A DNA stretch of 64,000 nucleotides, taken from contig CP040001.1 of the NCBI GenBank assembly GCA_013100825.1, positions 744,001 to 808,000 on the forward strand. Direction: 5' to 3'. The first letter of the stretch is position 1; each line of letters begins with the position of its first letter. Shown in pieces: positions 9,587-18,014 of the stretch. The notes under the pieces were generated by a model, which saw only the letters and a program-made list of their open reading frames with translations, searched no databases and had not been told where the DNA came from. Both the position numbers and the translations under genes were made by a program. Source of the stretch: Candidatus Saccharibacteria bacterium oral taxon 488 (GTDB taxonomy: Bacteria > Patescibacteriota > Saccharimonadia > Saccharimonadales > Saccharimonadaceae).

Positions 9587-10111
9587 TTATTTCTCTGATA
9601 CGTCAGCGTTTACTTTGACATCCGCCTGCGGTGATTCCGATGACTGGCGCGTCACTTTAACCATCGCGTCGCGAATTACTACGCCGTCTAGTGTATAGCC
9701 AGCACGTAGTTCCTCAGCAATCACTTCTTTGTCGCCTTCTGCTGATTCGTCAAATTGAATAGCTTGGTGTAGTTCAGGATTAAATACTGTGCCGGGTTTA
9801 GCGTCGATTTGCTCGAGGCCGATTTCTTTCAGTTGCTTATCAAGCTGTTTATTCAGGCCAGCCACACCTTTCGCCCAGGCGTTATCCGCTAGTTCCTCCG
9901 GCACATTGGCAATCGCTCGCTCAATCGTGTCGATCACTGGCAGCAGCTTCATCACTGACTTAGCCTGACCCATTTGATGCGCTGACTGTTTTTCCGCCTC
10001 GACACGCTTGCGGTAGTTCTCAAAATCCGCCCGCGTCCGCTGCAAATCCAACGTCAACTCGCCCAACTGCTGCTCCAAATCTTCAGTTTTTTTAGCCTTA
10101 CTCTTCGTCAT
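9587..10111 (-). CDS. grpE: Nucleotide exchange factor GrpE
   Basis: 174 residues. An N-terminal long helix/coiled coil (about 8-50, EDLEQQLGELTLDLQRTRAD, then FENYRKRVEAEK) precedes the GrpE core with KLLPVIDTIERAI near 55-67. The C-terminal beta wing carries FNPELHQAI near 110 and AGYTLDGVVIRDAMVKV near 137-153. It releases ADP from DnaK. The ATG overlaps the TGA of the small membrane protein upstream (ATGA), and its Shine-Dalgarno (AAGGAGG) lies inside that gene, so translation is coupled. Confidence 0.95.
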   Translation of the reverse strand: MTKSKAKKTEDLEQQLGELTLDLQRTRADFENYRKRVEAEKQSAHQMGQAKSVMKLLPVIDTIERAIANVPEELADNAWAKGVAGLNKQLDKQLKEIGLEQIDAKPGTVFNPELHQAIQFDESAEGDKEVIAEELRAGYTLDGVVIRDAMVKVTRQSSESPQADVKVNADVSEK

Positions 10112-10257
10112 TTTTTCCTCCTTCTAAACGGCCAAAACGGCTCGTCGCCATACGTACAGGGAAAAGACACTACCATAGCCATGAAAATAATAATCAAAAT
10201 AATCACTACTAGCCACGTTGGCAAGCCGCTCAGTAGTCCGCCAATCCATTCAGCCAT
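10108..10257 (-). CDS. 49-residue single-span membrane protein between hrcA and grpE
   Basis: A short frame that is tightly packed between two known genes. Its ATG overlaps the hrcA stop as TAATG and its TGA overlaps the grpE ATG. The product has a hydrophobic segment at about residues 14-31 (PTWLVVIILIIIFMAMVV) and a short tail ending in FRRRKK, so it is predicted N-out/C-in. No family is recognised. Perfect double overlap in a heat-shock operon argues that it is translated. It could couple GrpE synthesis to HrcA, or be a membrane-stress peptide; both are inference. Confidence 0.72.
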   Translation of the reverse strand: MAEWIGGLLSGLPTWLVVIILIIIFMAMVVSFPCTYGDEPFWPFRRRKK

Positions 10258-10967
10258 TACAATACCTCCTCTAACATCGCACCGGTTCGCCTAACCAGCT
10301 CCATCGTTCGGCGGTAATTTTGCCGCGTCGGGCCGATGACACCGATATAGCTATCATCACTAAACTGCGAGCGGAATTTACTAATAATCAGCGTAGCGCC
10401 ACTACTTTTACCAATCGGGTTTTCACTGCCAATAAACACATTCAGCGGCTGGTTCGGCGCTGCTTCATGCAGCCACGGCTCGATATTATCAATCAACCCG
10501 GCAATCGCCTGCACGTGTCCGCCCTCGACAAACTCTGGCTGAGAAAACAGCTGCGTCATGCCATTCATATACAAGTGCGTACCAAACGACGCAAAACCAA
10601 AGTTACCCGTCAACTCCACCAAGCTGTCAACGGCGCTACGAATTGCTCGGTCGGACGTATCAACGTGCGAATTGACATGCGCTTCGATCGCTCTCGCACT
10701 GCGATCGATACCGCTCGGCAGCTCGGTCATCTGCGCGTCGGTGATGCCATTGACATACACGCGGTACCCTTTGTCGGTAGGAATTCGCCCAGCGCTGGTG
10801 TGCGGCGCCTCAATAAAACCCATTTCCTCAAGCTTAGCCATTTCGCTGCGAATGGTGGCGCTGGATACGCCAAACAACTTGGCTAGCGTCACGCTGCCAA
10901 CTGGCGCCGCAATTTCAGCGTACTGTTCAATGATGGCGGCCAAGATAGCCTGTTGACGTTCGGTCAT
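10257..10967 (-). CDS. hrcA: Heat-inducible transcription repressor HrcA (short form)
   Basis: 236 residues, about 100 fewer than typical HrcA. The N-terminal winged helix is intact (TERQQAILAAIIEQYAEI, SSATIRSEMAKLEEMGFI, SAGRIPTDKGYRVYV) and the C-terminal end IGVIGPTRQNYRRTMELV is typical, so the reduction is in the central GAF-like/dimerisation region. It binds CIRCE operators; four are present in this window. The GTG at 10994 was rejected as start because it lies inside the CIRCE. The ATG at 10967 is 6 bases after an extended -10 (TGC-TACAAT), so the mRNA is predicted leaderless. It is autoregulated through the CIRCE overlapping its -35. Confidence 0.93.
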   Translation of the reverse strand: MTERQQAILAAIIEQYAEIAAPVGSVTLAKLFGVSSATIRSEMAKLEEMGFIEAPHTSAGRIPTDKGYRVYVNGITDAQMTELPSGIDRSARAIEAHVNSHVDTSDRAIRSAVDSLVELTGNFGFASFGTHLYMNGMTQLFSQPEFVEGGHVQAIAGLIDNIEPWLHEAAPNQPLNVFIGSENPIGKSSGATLIISKFRSQFSDDSYIGVIGPTRQNYRRTMELVRRTGAMLEEVL

Positions 10968-10987
10968 AGGCTCATTGTAGCATGAAT

Positions 10988-11014
10988 CTAGCACTCATCG
11001 CAAGCGAGTGCTAA
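10988..11014. promoter_or_regulatory. CIRCE operator of hrcA
   Basis: CTAGCACTC - N9 - GAGTGCTAA, one mismatch. The -10 TACAAT of hrcA is at 10974-10979, and a TTGCGA -35 (18-base spacing) falls in the CIRCE spacer, the same layout as at dnaJ and dnaK. It overlaps the last codons of the upstream LssY-like gene. Confidence 0.93.
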
Positions 11015-12411
11015 TGCGACCTTGCCGCGCGCCTGGCCTGGCTACGCGCCCGCGTAAATCGCCGGGCGGCGTCTGACGAAAACATTAGCACCGCTACAAT
11101 ATTCAGCCCGATGAACAGCAGCGTACTGGCTGTCGACCAGGTTATCTTGCCGATGGTCAAGGTGAATGAATTAGCGATAACTGCCAGCCCGGATATCATC
11201 ATCAATACCAGCCGCAATCGATTGCTACCGCTAAATGTCCGATTCACCAGCACGATAGTCGTGATCACCCACACTGCGCCGAGGACAATTGACGAACCAA
11301 TCAGCCAATTAGCAATCACCGCCGCGTCATTCACCTGACCGTCCACCATCAGTTCAGCCACCGTCTGGCTATGAAATTGGTCAATCGCAAGTAATTCAAC
11401 AACGGTATTGATGATACTGACCGCCAGCGCCGCAAACATTGCCACCACGCCAAACGCGATCTGTGGCGGCCGCCGACTCCAAAATTGTTGTATCAATGTA
11501 TCGTGCGCCACTGGCATCACCTCGTGCGAAGTAGCATCGAGAATCACCTCGTCGCGCTCCTCTATCAAGGACTGGTTGGCGCGCACGCGCCCAACCTCCA
11601 GTACCGGCAAATCACCGTCTGTCTGGATGGTATCGCCGCCGCCGTTGCGCGAATGATACCCGGTGGAAAAATCTTTCAGAGTAGTCACCTCGATTGAAGC
11701 GCGTGCCTTGAGCGCCGACTGGACAATATAGTCCCGCTCGATGTCAGTATTCTCATCAACCTTATGGGTGATTTGTAGGGTAAACAAGCTAAGACCGACA
11801 CTCTTGTCGTATGTTCCCGCCGCCAGCCAATCCACCTGATGACCACCCGGCAGCAGCCAGCCCTGTGGGCAACGCCAGAAACGTACGTGATGGCGCTTGC
11901 CGGGATTACCGTCAACCTCCTGCTGGTAGGCAAAATCTTGCCGCCGCCCAAATAGAAATAGTGACGAAACCGGCGCTTGCGGATAACTACGCCGCGTCAA
12001 TATTGCCACCATCATCCGCCACGATGAACGCACGGTTATTTCCTCCGCTAACGTCCAGCCAGCCGCGGTCATCGCCCGGTGGACCTGCGCCTCCGAGCCG
12101 CGCAAAGCCAGATTGACAGGATCACCGAGCAGCCCGTCCGCCGTCCGCGTTCGCCCGATGAAATAATTCGGCACATACAAGCTGCTCAGGATACGATGCA
12201 GCCGCGGCAGTGCCAAGTAAGCCGTAATCAGCCACACTACCACAAACAGCCCAACCATCCACCAGCCACCCGAATGCCAGCCCTCACGCCACACCAGCCA
12301 CGCCAGCCAGAACGACGCCGCACCGGCTAATAAGAAAAAGATCTGGTCAAGCAACCCCGACAACGACCAAAACGGTCGCCTGAGCGAAAACGACGACTTC
12401 TTCGTCGCCAT
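11011..12411 (-). CDS. Membrane protein with LssY C-terminal domain
   Basis: 466 residues. Two transmembrane helices (about 20-70) are followed by a soluble LssY_C domain at about 90-235. Its family blocks are GDPVNLALRGSEAQVHRAMTAAGW, YPQAPVSSLFLFGRRQDFAY, and KRHHVRFW. A basic/acidic linker and four more transmembrane helices follow (about 310-445), ending in an Arg-rich tail (RRFTRARSQARRAARSH). LssY_C domains often sit next to PAP2 or DedA-like membrane domains and are of unknown biochemical function, probably in envelope lipid metabolism. It starts directly after the gmk stop codon, so it is in an operon with gmk. Confidence 0.75.
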   Translation of the reverse strand: MATKKSSFSLRRPFWSLSGLLDQIFFLLAGAASFWLAWLVWREGWHSGGWWMVGLFVVVWLITAYLALPRLHRILSSLYVPNYFIGRTRTADGLLGDPVNLALRGSEAQVHRAMTAAGWTLAEEITVRSSWRMMVAILTRRSYPQAPVSSLFLFGRRQDFAYQQEVDGNPGKRHHVRFWRCPQGWLLPGGHQVDWLAAGTYDKSVGLSLFTLQITHKVDENTDIERDYIVQSALKARASIEVTTLKDFSTGYHSRNGGGDTIQTDGDLPVLEVGRVRANQSLIEERDEVILDATSHEVMPVAHDTLIQQFWSRRPPQIAFGVVAMFAALAVSIINTVVELLAIDQFHSQTVAELMVDGQVNDAAVIANWLIGSSIVLGAVWVITTIVLVNRTFSGSNRLRLVLMMISGLAVIANSFTLTIGKITWSTASTLLFIGLNIVAVLMFSSDAARRFTRARSQARRAARSH

Positions 12412-13131
12412 CTAGGCCGCGTCCTCACCCATCAAATAATCAAGGAGGTCCCGCGCTATCAACCGCGCCTCGTCATCACGCCGATTAAACACGTCACCAC
12501 GCTCGATAATCTCGCCGCAAACCCGCACCGCTCGGGTCAAATCATCATTGATAATCACGTGGTAATACGGCACTTCCAGCGCATGACTGAGCTCAGCGAT
12601 GGCCGACTGGCGGCGTTTCGGCCAGGCCGCTTGAAACTCTGCTTCCGTTACGTACCGCTGCTTCAATCGCTCCAGCCATGTCGGATAATCCGGCGGTACG
12701 ATAAAGATAGCGATACAGCCCGGCGCCAATTGCTCATACTCAGCCACGCCCTGTACGTCAATGTCGGTGATCGCCGTTTGCTGATGGTCATGCGCCAATT
12801 GCAGCTCGGCTGTCGAGGTACCATACACCTTGCCGTGAACGAACTTGGCCTCAATGAACTGATGATTTCTGAGCATGGTCAGTGCGGTTGCTTGATCAAT
12901 AAAATGATAATCGATGCCGTCGCGCTCTGGCTGACCGTTATTTGCCCGCGGCTCCCGCGTGGTGTGCGACACGATATCACGAAATGACGGCGATCGCAAT
13001 AACCGCCTTTTGATGGTATCCTTGCCCGCGCCGGAAATACCGGTTAGCAGCGCAATTTTAGTATCTCGGACCAGCGCTACGGCCGCTTCGGTCGGCTGGT
13101 ACTCCCTGATGACACGTTCAAGATCTGACAT
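12412..13131 (-). CDS. gmk: Guanylate kinase
   Basis: 239 residues. The P-loop GISGAGKDT is near residues 32-40, the GMP-binding region HTTREPRANNGQPERDGIDY near 55-75, the Glu/Lys EAKFVHGKVYGTS near 92-105, DIDVQGV near 122, and the lid region LKQRYVTEAEFQAAWPKR near 150-170. It phosphorylates GMP to GDP. It is about 30 residues longer than usual, with an N-terminal extension and a C-terminal helix ending YLMGEDAA. The extended -10 TGG-TATAAT lies 6 bases before the ATG, so it is predicted leaderless. Confidence 0.9.
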   Translation of the reverse strand: MSDLERVIREYQPTEAAVALVRDTKIALLTGISGAGKDTIKRRLLRSPSFRDIVSHTTREPRANNGQPERDGIDYHFIDQATALTMLRNHQFIEAKFVHGKVYGTSTAELQLAHDHQQTAITDIDVQGVAEYEQLAPGCIAIFIVPPDYPTWLERLKQRYVTEAEFQAAWPKRRQSAIAELSHALEVPYYHVIINDDLTRAVRVCGEIIERGDVFNRRDDEARLIARDLLDYLMGEDAA

Positions 13132-13181
13132 ATGAGTATTATACCAGATTATTGACTAAGCTTCCGGGCAGTTACGACTTC

Positions 13182-14054
13182 CTACCTATGCACCATGTCC
13201 ATCGCTCGAATATGCGGCGGACGATGCGCTAGCTGAGGATGGCGGCGAGACGGCACGGCGATGTGAGCGCGGGAATGAGCAGTGACTTGCGGGTGGGTCA
13301 GCTCCTTTGGCTGCGGCGGTAAGTTTGGCTGGGTCGGCAGTTGGTGTGGCTGGGATAGCGGGCGCTTGACAGTCGATTGCGTATCGGTGCGTGGTGCATT
13401 AGCACGAGGTGCGGCCGCCGCAGGATTGAGCGGACGAGTCGGACTCGAAGGCTGAGATGAAAGCGGCGGCTTCGTCAGCGGCGGGTGTGGCGGATGTGAT
13501 GAGAGCGGCTTGACTGGCTGAGCCTTGACGGAAGAAAGTTTGTTGAGCGGACGCTTGGCCGGGGCTGGCGCCGAAGCAGTGGGCTTGATCAGTGAAGCGC
13601 GTGACGGCGAGAGGGCGTGCTTTGGCGGCTGGGGCTTGACGGACGGCTTGGTAAATGATGTGCTTCGCGAGCGCTGGACGCCACGCGGCGGCATAATGTC
13701 ATGAAAGACTGCCGGCTTTTTAGGGTGGGGTTTAGCCGGCGGATTGGGAGCGGGAGTTTTTTGAGGAGCGGCAGAACGCGAGCAAGGTAACTGAGTAGAA
13801 GGTTGTGGCGGCACAACGCGAGACGCAGCCGAAGGATGAGCTGGCTGCGCGGCTACAGTTTGCCGTTGAATACTATGACGCCGAGCCGGAGCGGAGTGAG
13901 GAGAACGTGGCGCGGGTGATGTGGGAGATGCGGCGGGTACTGAAGTAGCCACCGGGCGCTGACGCGGCACTGGGGCTTCAGTATCAACATCTGATACCTC
14001 GCCCTTACGGCGTTTGCCGAGCCGGGCTTTTTTGAATAGCTTTGTCAACTTCAT
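13182..14054 (-). CDS. Pro/Ser/Ala/Lys-rich disordered protein
   Basis: About 290 residues. After a short basic, amphipathic start (KLTKLFKKARLGKRRKG) nearly the whole chain is Pro, Ser, Ala, Lys, Arg, Gln and His with hardly any hydrophobic residue. That indicates an intrinsically disordered, strongly cationic protein. No signal peptide or membrane span is visible. Local quasi-repeats such as KPP/KPL and SHPPHPPL suggest expansion by slippage. The ATG at 14054 is preferred over the GTG at 14063 because GAGG lies 8 bases upstream. No family is recognised; possible roles (nucleic-acid binding, scaffold) are speculation. Lack of stops over 290 codons and a real start site support translation. 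Confidence 0.65.
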   Translation of the reverse strand: MKLTKLFKKARLGKRRKGEVSDVDTEAPVPRQRPVATSVPAASPTSPAPRSPHSAPARRHSIQRQTVAAQPAHPSAASRVVPPQPSTQLPCSRSAAPQKTPAPNPPAKPHPKKPAVFHDIMPPRGVQRSRSTSFTKPSVKPQPPKHALSPSRASLIKPTASAPAPAKRPLNKLSSVKAQPVKPLSSHPPHPPLTKPPLSSQPSSPTRPLNPAAAAPRANAPRTDTQSTVKRPLSQPHQLPTQPNLPPQPKELTHPQVTAHSRAHIAVPSRRHPQLAHRPPHIRAMDMVHR

Positions 14055-14198
14055 CAACGCCACCTCATCCCTCGGGAGATGTCGATACCGAAAATGATTA
14101 CGGTCAGCTGGTCGATATGACCCTCCTTCCTCTGATTGATTCTGTTACCATTATACTGGTTATGCTCAGTGATTTCAAGCGGCCAACCGCCGGAGCCG

Positions 14199-14657
14199 CT
14201 AGAGCAACTCATCCAGCACCGATTGCCAATCAGGAAACTGCGGAGTACCGAAATGGATGTGCCAGCCAACAAACTCAGCAGCACCCCTGGCCGTCCGATC
14301 ATCAATCAAGATATCACCGCGGCTCAGCTGTTTGATCGACGAAAAAATAACTTTGCGAAAGAAAATATTTTCCTGACCCTCGCCGCCAAAATACTTCTTC
14401 ACCCACGCCAGCTTATCACCCAGCGCCGTCGGATTTTCCCATGGCGATGATGAGAGAATATATAGATCATACTTTTCCTTTAGTCTGTCGACCGCCTCGA
14501 GGGCGCCCGGCATCGGATCCATCAGCGCAAAAACGCCCGGGATATTGTCATACTCACCCGCAAACTTCTCGAGCATCTCGGGCGGAACCTTCGTCGTGGC
14601 CGACATGAAATCGACCAGCACGCCGTCCATGTCAAGATAAATAATTGGTTTCTTCAT
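14199..14657 (-). CDS. 5'(3')-deoxyribonucleotidase-like HAD phosphatase
   Basis: 152 residues. HAD motif I YLDMDGVLVDF is near residues 7-17, with the Asp nucleophile and the acid/base Asp two residues on. Motif II is the Ser in LYILSSSPWENP near 70, followed by a conserved Lys and motif IV GDILIDDRTARGA near 112. The layout and length match the 5'-nucleotidase, deoxy (NT5C) family, which dephosphorylates (deoxy)nucleoside monophosphates. It begins 2 bases after the stop of the lepA C-terminal half (TTG at 14663 rejected), so it belongs to the lepA(C) transcript. Confidence 0.82.
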   Translation of the reverse strand: MKKPIIYLDMDGVLVDFMSATTKVPPEMLEKFAGEYDNIPGVFALMDPMPGALEAVDRLKEKYDLYILSSSPWENPTALGDKLAWVKKYFGGEGQENIFFRKVIFSSIKQLSRGDILIDDRTARGAAEFVGWHIHFGTPQFPDWQSVLDELL

Positions 14658-14659
14658 AA

Positions 14660-15619
14660 TCAATCTCTCTTTAACATCACCGTAAACGCTTCTGACGGAA
14701 TGTCAACTTTACCGAAGCGTTTCATACGCTTTTTACCGCGAGCCTGTTTGGCGAGGAGCTTCTTTTTACGGCTGACGTCACCACCATACAGATAGCCGGT
14801 GACATCTTTGCGGTAAGCACCGATGTTTTCGCGGGCGATGAATCTGCCGCCAATCGCCGCCTGCAGTGCCACCTCAAAGCTCTGGCGCGGCACGACTTCT
14901 TTCAATTTTTTGACGATTTCGCGACCCAAGCCTGGCGCCTCCGAACGGTGGCACATCACACTGAGCGCATCAACCATTTCGCCCGCCACATAAAAATCCA
15001 CCCGTACCAAATCTTCCGGCTGATAACCCGCCAGCTCATAGTTAAACGAACCGTAGCCGCTGGTGACCGACTTCAGTTGATCATAAAAATCCGTCAGCAG
15101 ATTTGCCAGCGGCGCCGTAAACGAAATCAGCGCCCGCTCATCAATGTAACTAAGGTTTTTCTGCCGGCCGCGCTTGGCGACAATCAGCTGAATCACCGCA
15201 CCGATGTAGTCTTGCGGCACCACAATTTCACCGTCGATCCACGGCTCGCGGACCTCGGTGATCTGCGCCGGGTCGGGCAGTTCGCTGGCTGATTTGATGT
15301 CCAGTTCCTCGCCATTAGTGAGGCTGACTTGGTAATCCGTGCTCGGGTTGGTGACGATGAGATCCAAATTATACTCGCGCTCCAGCCGCTCGCGAATGAT
15401 GTCCATATGAAGCAATCCCAAAAAACCAATCCGTACGCCATAACCTAACACCGGTGAATTCTCCGGCTCAAACTGCAGCGCTGAATCACTCAAGCTCAGC
15501 TTTTCAATAGCCTCTTTCAGGTCATTGTAATCTTCATTAGACACCGGAAAGAAGCCCGCGTAGACGAAGGGCTTGACTTCTTTGTAGCCAGGGAGGGGTT
15601 GGACGGTAATTTTAGGCAT
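14660..15619 (-). CDS. lepA: Elongation factor 4 (LepA), C-terminal half
   Basis: 319 residues equal to the part of EF4 after domain II. It opens with a few unrelated residues and then PLPGYKEVKPFVYAGFFPVS, the point where canonical LepA enters domain III. It continues through GFLGLLHMDIIRERLEREYNLDLIVTNPST, the EF-G-like domain V, and the LepA-specific C-terminal domain (GSFNYELAGY, ARENIGAYRKDVTGYLYGGD, and KLLAKQARGKKRMKRFGKVD). It has no G domain. It has its own ATG and an extended -10 TGG-TATAAT 10 bases upstream, so it looks independently expressed. The G-domain half is encoded at 21602-22576 on the same strand. Together they cover the full protein with no visible loss. Confidence 0.93.
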   Translation of the reverse strand: MPKITVQPLPGYKEVKPFVYAGFFPVSNEDYNDLKEAIEKLSLSDSALQFEPENSPVLGYGVRIGFLGLLHMDIIRERLEREYNLDLIVTNPSTDYQVSLTNGEELDIKSASELPDPAQITEVREPWIDGEIVVPQDYIGAVIQLIVAKRGRQKNLSYIDERALISFTAPLANLLTDFYDQLKSVTSGYGSFNYELAGYQPEDLVRVDFYVAGEMVDALSVMCHRSEAPGLGREIVKKLKEVVPRQSFEVALQAAIGGRFIARENIGAYRKDVTGYLYGGDVSRKKKLLAKQARGKKRMKRFGKVDIPSEAFTVMLKRD

Positions 15620-15678
15620 CTATTTGATGATTATACCATCAATTGCTAGGTGATATAATACCGCCGCTCGCTCGTTTC

Positions 15679-16155
15679 CTACGTAAGCGAGCTGAGACCA
15701 AAATAATCTTGAACAAACTCTTGGGAATGCTTATCCAAGTCGGTCAGTTGACCGTACAATGTAACACCATGACACAGTCCTCTATCGGACGGCACCACAT
15801 AAGCATTTGGTCGCGCGTATGCGACAACTAATGCTGGATGGGGTGTTTTACTAGTAAACCGTTCGCCAATAGCCTGCTGAATGGCGGAACAATCTTCTGG
15901 CTGAGTCTGCAAAGGACTTGCACCAGCAGCAATGTCACGCGCTACATTGTACGCATATAAATGAAAATCTGCGAAATGGACGCCATCCGTACCAAACTGA
16001 AAGGTACGATTACCTCGTGAAAGCTCCAGCGCTAATCGCGCCAAGCTCAAGCCGCGCCAGTACCTATAACTCTCTCTCTCTGAATCTGGGACTACATCAT
16101 AGACAACAGGCTCCCCAATATCATTCCTCAAGCGATTAAAATTCAGTTGACTCAT
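15679..16155 (-). CDS. Unrecognised 158-residue protein
   Basis: A soluble, mixed-composition protein of unknown family. A block RYWRGLSLARLALELS near residues 31-46 and GVHFADFHLYAYNVARD near 58-74 recall, in spacing only, the Arg and following strand of ADP-ribosyltransferase folds; I do not assign that function. The promoter is the clearest in the window: TTGACA, 17 bases, TAAAAT, then ATG after 7 bases (leaderless). It lies directly upstream of lepA(C), within the segment that separates the lepA halves. Confidence 0.7.
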   Translation of the reverse strand: MSQLNFNRLRNDIGEPVVYDVVPDSERESYRYWRGLSLARLALELSRGNRTFQFGTDGVHFADFHLYAYNVARDIAAGASPLQTQPEDCSAIQQAIGERFTSKTPHPALVVAYARPNAYVVPSDRGLCHGVTLYGQLTDLDKHSQEFVQDYFGLSSLT

Positions 16156-16325
16156 AGTCTGAATTTTATCATAATATTATTGATTTGTCAATCACAGCCA
16201 TTTTGGTGATTTAGTGGCTAATTTGATAGTAAGTGCTTCGCCGTTTGTCAAACTCACTGAGCAATCAGTACTGGGCTGGACAGCGATTGATTCTGATATA
16301 ACTCAGTAATCTTATCACTAGCACC

Positions 16326-18014
16326 CTAGCGAGTTTTCTTCAGTATCGCAGCAATCTTCGCCTGTTGCTTGGGGCTGTAAAAGTAACCTATTGAGCTATT
16401 CACACCATTCGACCCTCTGCCACGACATGCCAGTGGTTCCCCGAAGTCAGGATCAACCTTATTCAAAACCTTAATCGCCTTCTGAAACGCTGGTGATCCA
16501 CAGTGCAAAGCGTTCATAAGGTCTGACGTTGCTAGATAGTCTTCGGGAGCTGGGCGCATATAGCCTCTTTTTAAGAAATAGTCACCTATAGCCTCTACTT
16601 GCTCCCGCAAAAGGCCTTCACAAATTTTTACCCGACCCTTTTGACAAGAAAACCTGTAGATTGAAGGTTGTAAGCCCAATGAGTGCATGGCATTTTTAAT
16701 TGTCTTTCGACACACCCCAAAGCGCTTCATTGCCGCACTTACCATAATACATCCTTCCGGGGGCGGAGGCGCAAACAACCCCCTGTCATGTGCTTTTTCT
16801 ATGATCACCGCTTGCTGCTCTGGACTAAAGAACTCGCGAACCTGAGGAGAACGATGCCATGCACCCTCAGACAGGATACCGTCTTCTTTAAGACTCCTCG
16901 CTATCTTTGCTATCGTCATATCACTTACACCCAGAACATTGGCGAGAGCTTTGAGCGTCAGATACCCTTCTGGTGGCGGTAGATTAAACATACCTTTTTG
17001 CTTAAGCGATTCTTCTATCAATTCGGCCTGCTCTCTAGTAAAAACCGGTTTCTGCTTGCCACACCAATCCCGCTTGGCCACCTCCCCCAGGAAGCCATCC
17101 CGCTCCAACTGGGTGGCAATGGTCGCAACGACACGATACTTCACACCGAGCTTATCTGCTAGCCCATTGATCGTCAGGCCTCCCATTGCCTCAATCATTC
17201 GACGAGGGCTCAAATAATTACCTTGACGTTGCCTACCCATCTCAACTGGTTGCCGCAGATCATCTGCTAATACCCCCACTAAGTGTGGAACAAAGTAATC
17301 ATCACAACGCACCATCGCACCACAGCCCGGATACTGTGCCATCACCTCCATAAGCTGTGTTTTCGTATATGCGGTCAGCTTTGCCCGCTCTTCTTCTGGC
17401 AGCCGCGTTGTATCAAATACAAAGGTACTATTACCGTAGGCGTCACAGATCAGTACCGTCCGCTCGAGCGGTGGGATATTCACCTCATGGTATGGCTCTT
17501 GGCGCATCATCGCTGTCTCTACTTCCCCGCGACGAATCCGTAATGCTTCGCTGCTCAGCTCAATACCAAATTCATTCGCCAACACGAATAGCAATGTTTT
17601 CAGCCGCGGTTGGCGAGTCACGCTCTCACGGTTTGGCGCCTCAGACGCACTGGTGGTAGGCCCGGGCCGATCATCGGGTGGCACAAAGACGTCACCAATC
17701 GATTCGATTTGGCCAATAGCCGTATCAATAGCTATGAGTTGCTCCGCTTTGGCAGCAATATGGTCAAGCAGCTCATTGATTTCCTCTATGCCGTAGTAAG
17801 CAAACGTCGCGTTCTCCCTTTGGGCAGGATTGTCTAGCCAAATCGTTGGCTGATGGTCGTATGCTTGCACCATATCATCAATTAGCTGGATCAATTTATC
17901 CAAGGCAGCCTCAGCGTAGGTATCAATATTTTCGACCGTCAACGGTTGATTAATAATTTCCTCTACGCTGCCTGCAAAGTCCTTGCCATGATCAATACTA
18001 CCGAGTCGCTCCAT
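16326..18014 (-). CDS. Large protein with four tandem winged-helix-like repeats
   Basis: 562 residues. The N-terminal third is acidic and helical with a variable Pro-rich linker (about 110-130). From about residue 270 to the end there are four degenerate repeats of 80-90 residues. Each has a helix-turn-helix-like part (LTINGLADKLGVKYRVVATI; LTLKALANVLGVSDMTIAKI; MVSAAMKRFGVCRKTIKNAM; LATSDLMNALHCGSPAFQKA). Each then has FTREQAELIEESL-type helices and a linker close to FxxPPPEGY. This looks like a multi-DNA-binding-domain protein, perhaps a chromosome-architecture protein or regulator. The extended -10 TGC-TATAAT is 7 bases before the ATG. It lies between the lepA halves. Confidence 0.72.
   Translation of the reverse strand: MERLGSIDHGKDFAGSVEEIINQPLTVENIDTYAEAALDKLIQLIDDMVQAYDHQPTIWLDNPAQRENATFAYYGIEEINELLDHIAAKAEQLIAIDTAIGQIESIGDVFVPPDDRPGPTTSASEAPNRESVTRQPRLKTLLFVLANEFGIELSSEALRIRRGEVETAMMRQEPYHEVNIPPLERTVLICDAYGNSTFVFDTTRLPEEERAKLTAYTKTQLMEVMAQYPGCGAMVRCDDYFVPHLVGVLADDLRQPVEMGRQRQGNYLSPRRMIEAMGGLTINGLADKLGVKYRVVATIATQLERDGFLGEVAKRDWCGKQKPVFTREQAELIEESLKQKGMFNLPPPEGYLTLKALANVLGVSDMTIAKIARSLKEDGILSEGAWHRSPQVREFFSPEQQAVIIEKAHDRGLFAPPPPEGCIMVSAAMKRFGVCRKTIKNAMHSLGLQPSIYRFSCQKGRVKICEGLLREQVEAIGDYFLKRGYMRPAPEDYLATSDLMNALHCGSPAFQKAIKVLNKVDPDFGEPLACRGRGSNGVNSSIGYFYSPKQQAKIAAILKKTR

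Noticed and set aside
13182..14054. CRISPR-like or tandem DNA repeat in the Pro-rich gene
   Set aside because: Protein-level low complexity only; no regularly spaced identical DNA repeats or unique spacers.
15679..16155. ADP-ribosyltransferase toxin
   Set aside because: Only a loose RYWRG plus strand resemblance; no catalytic Glu motif could be placed.
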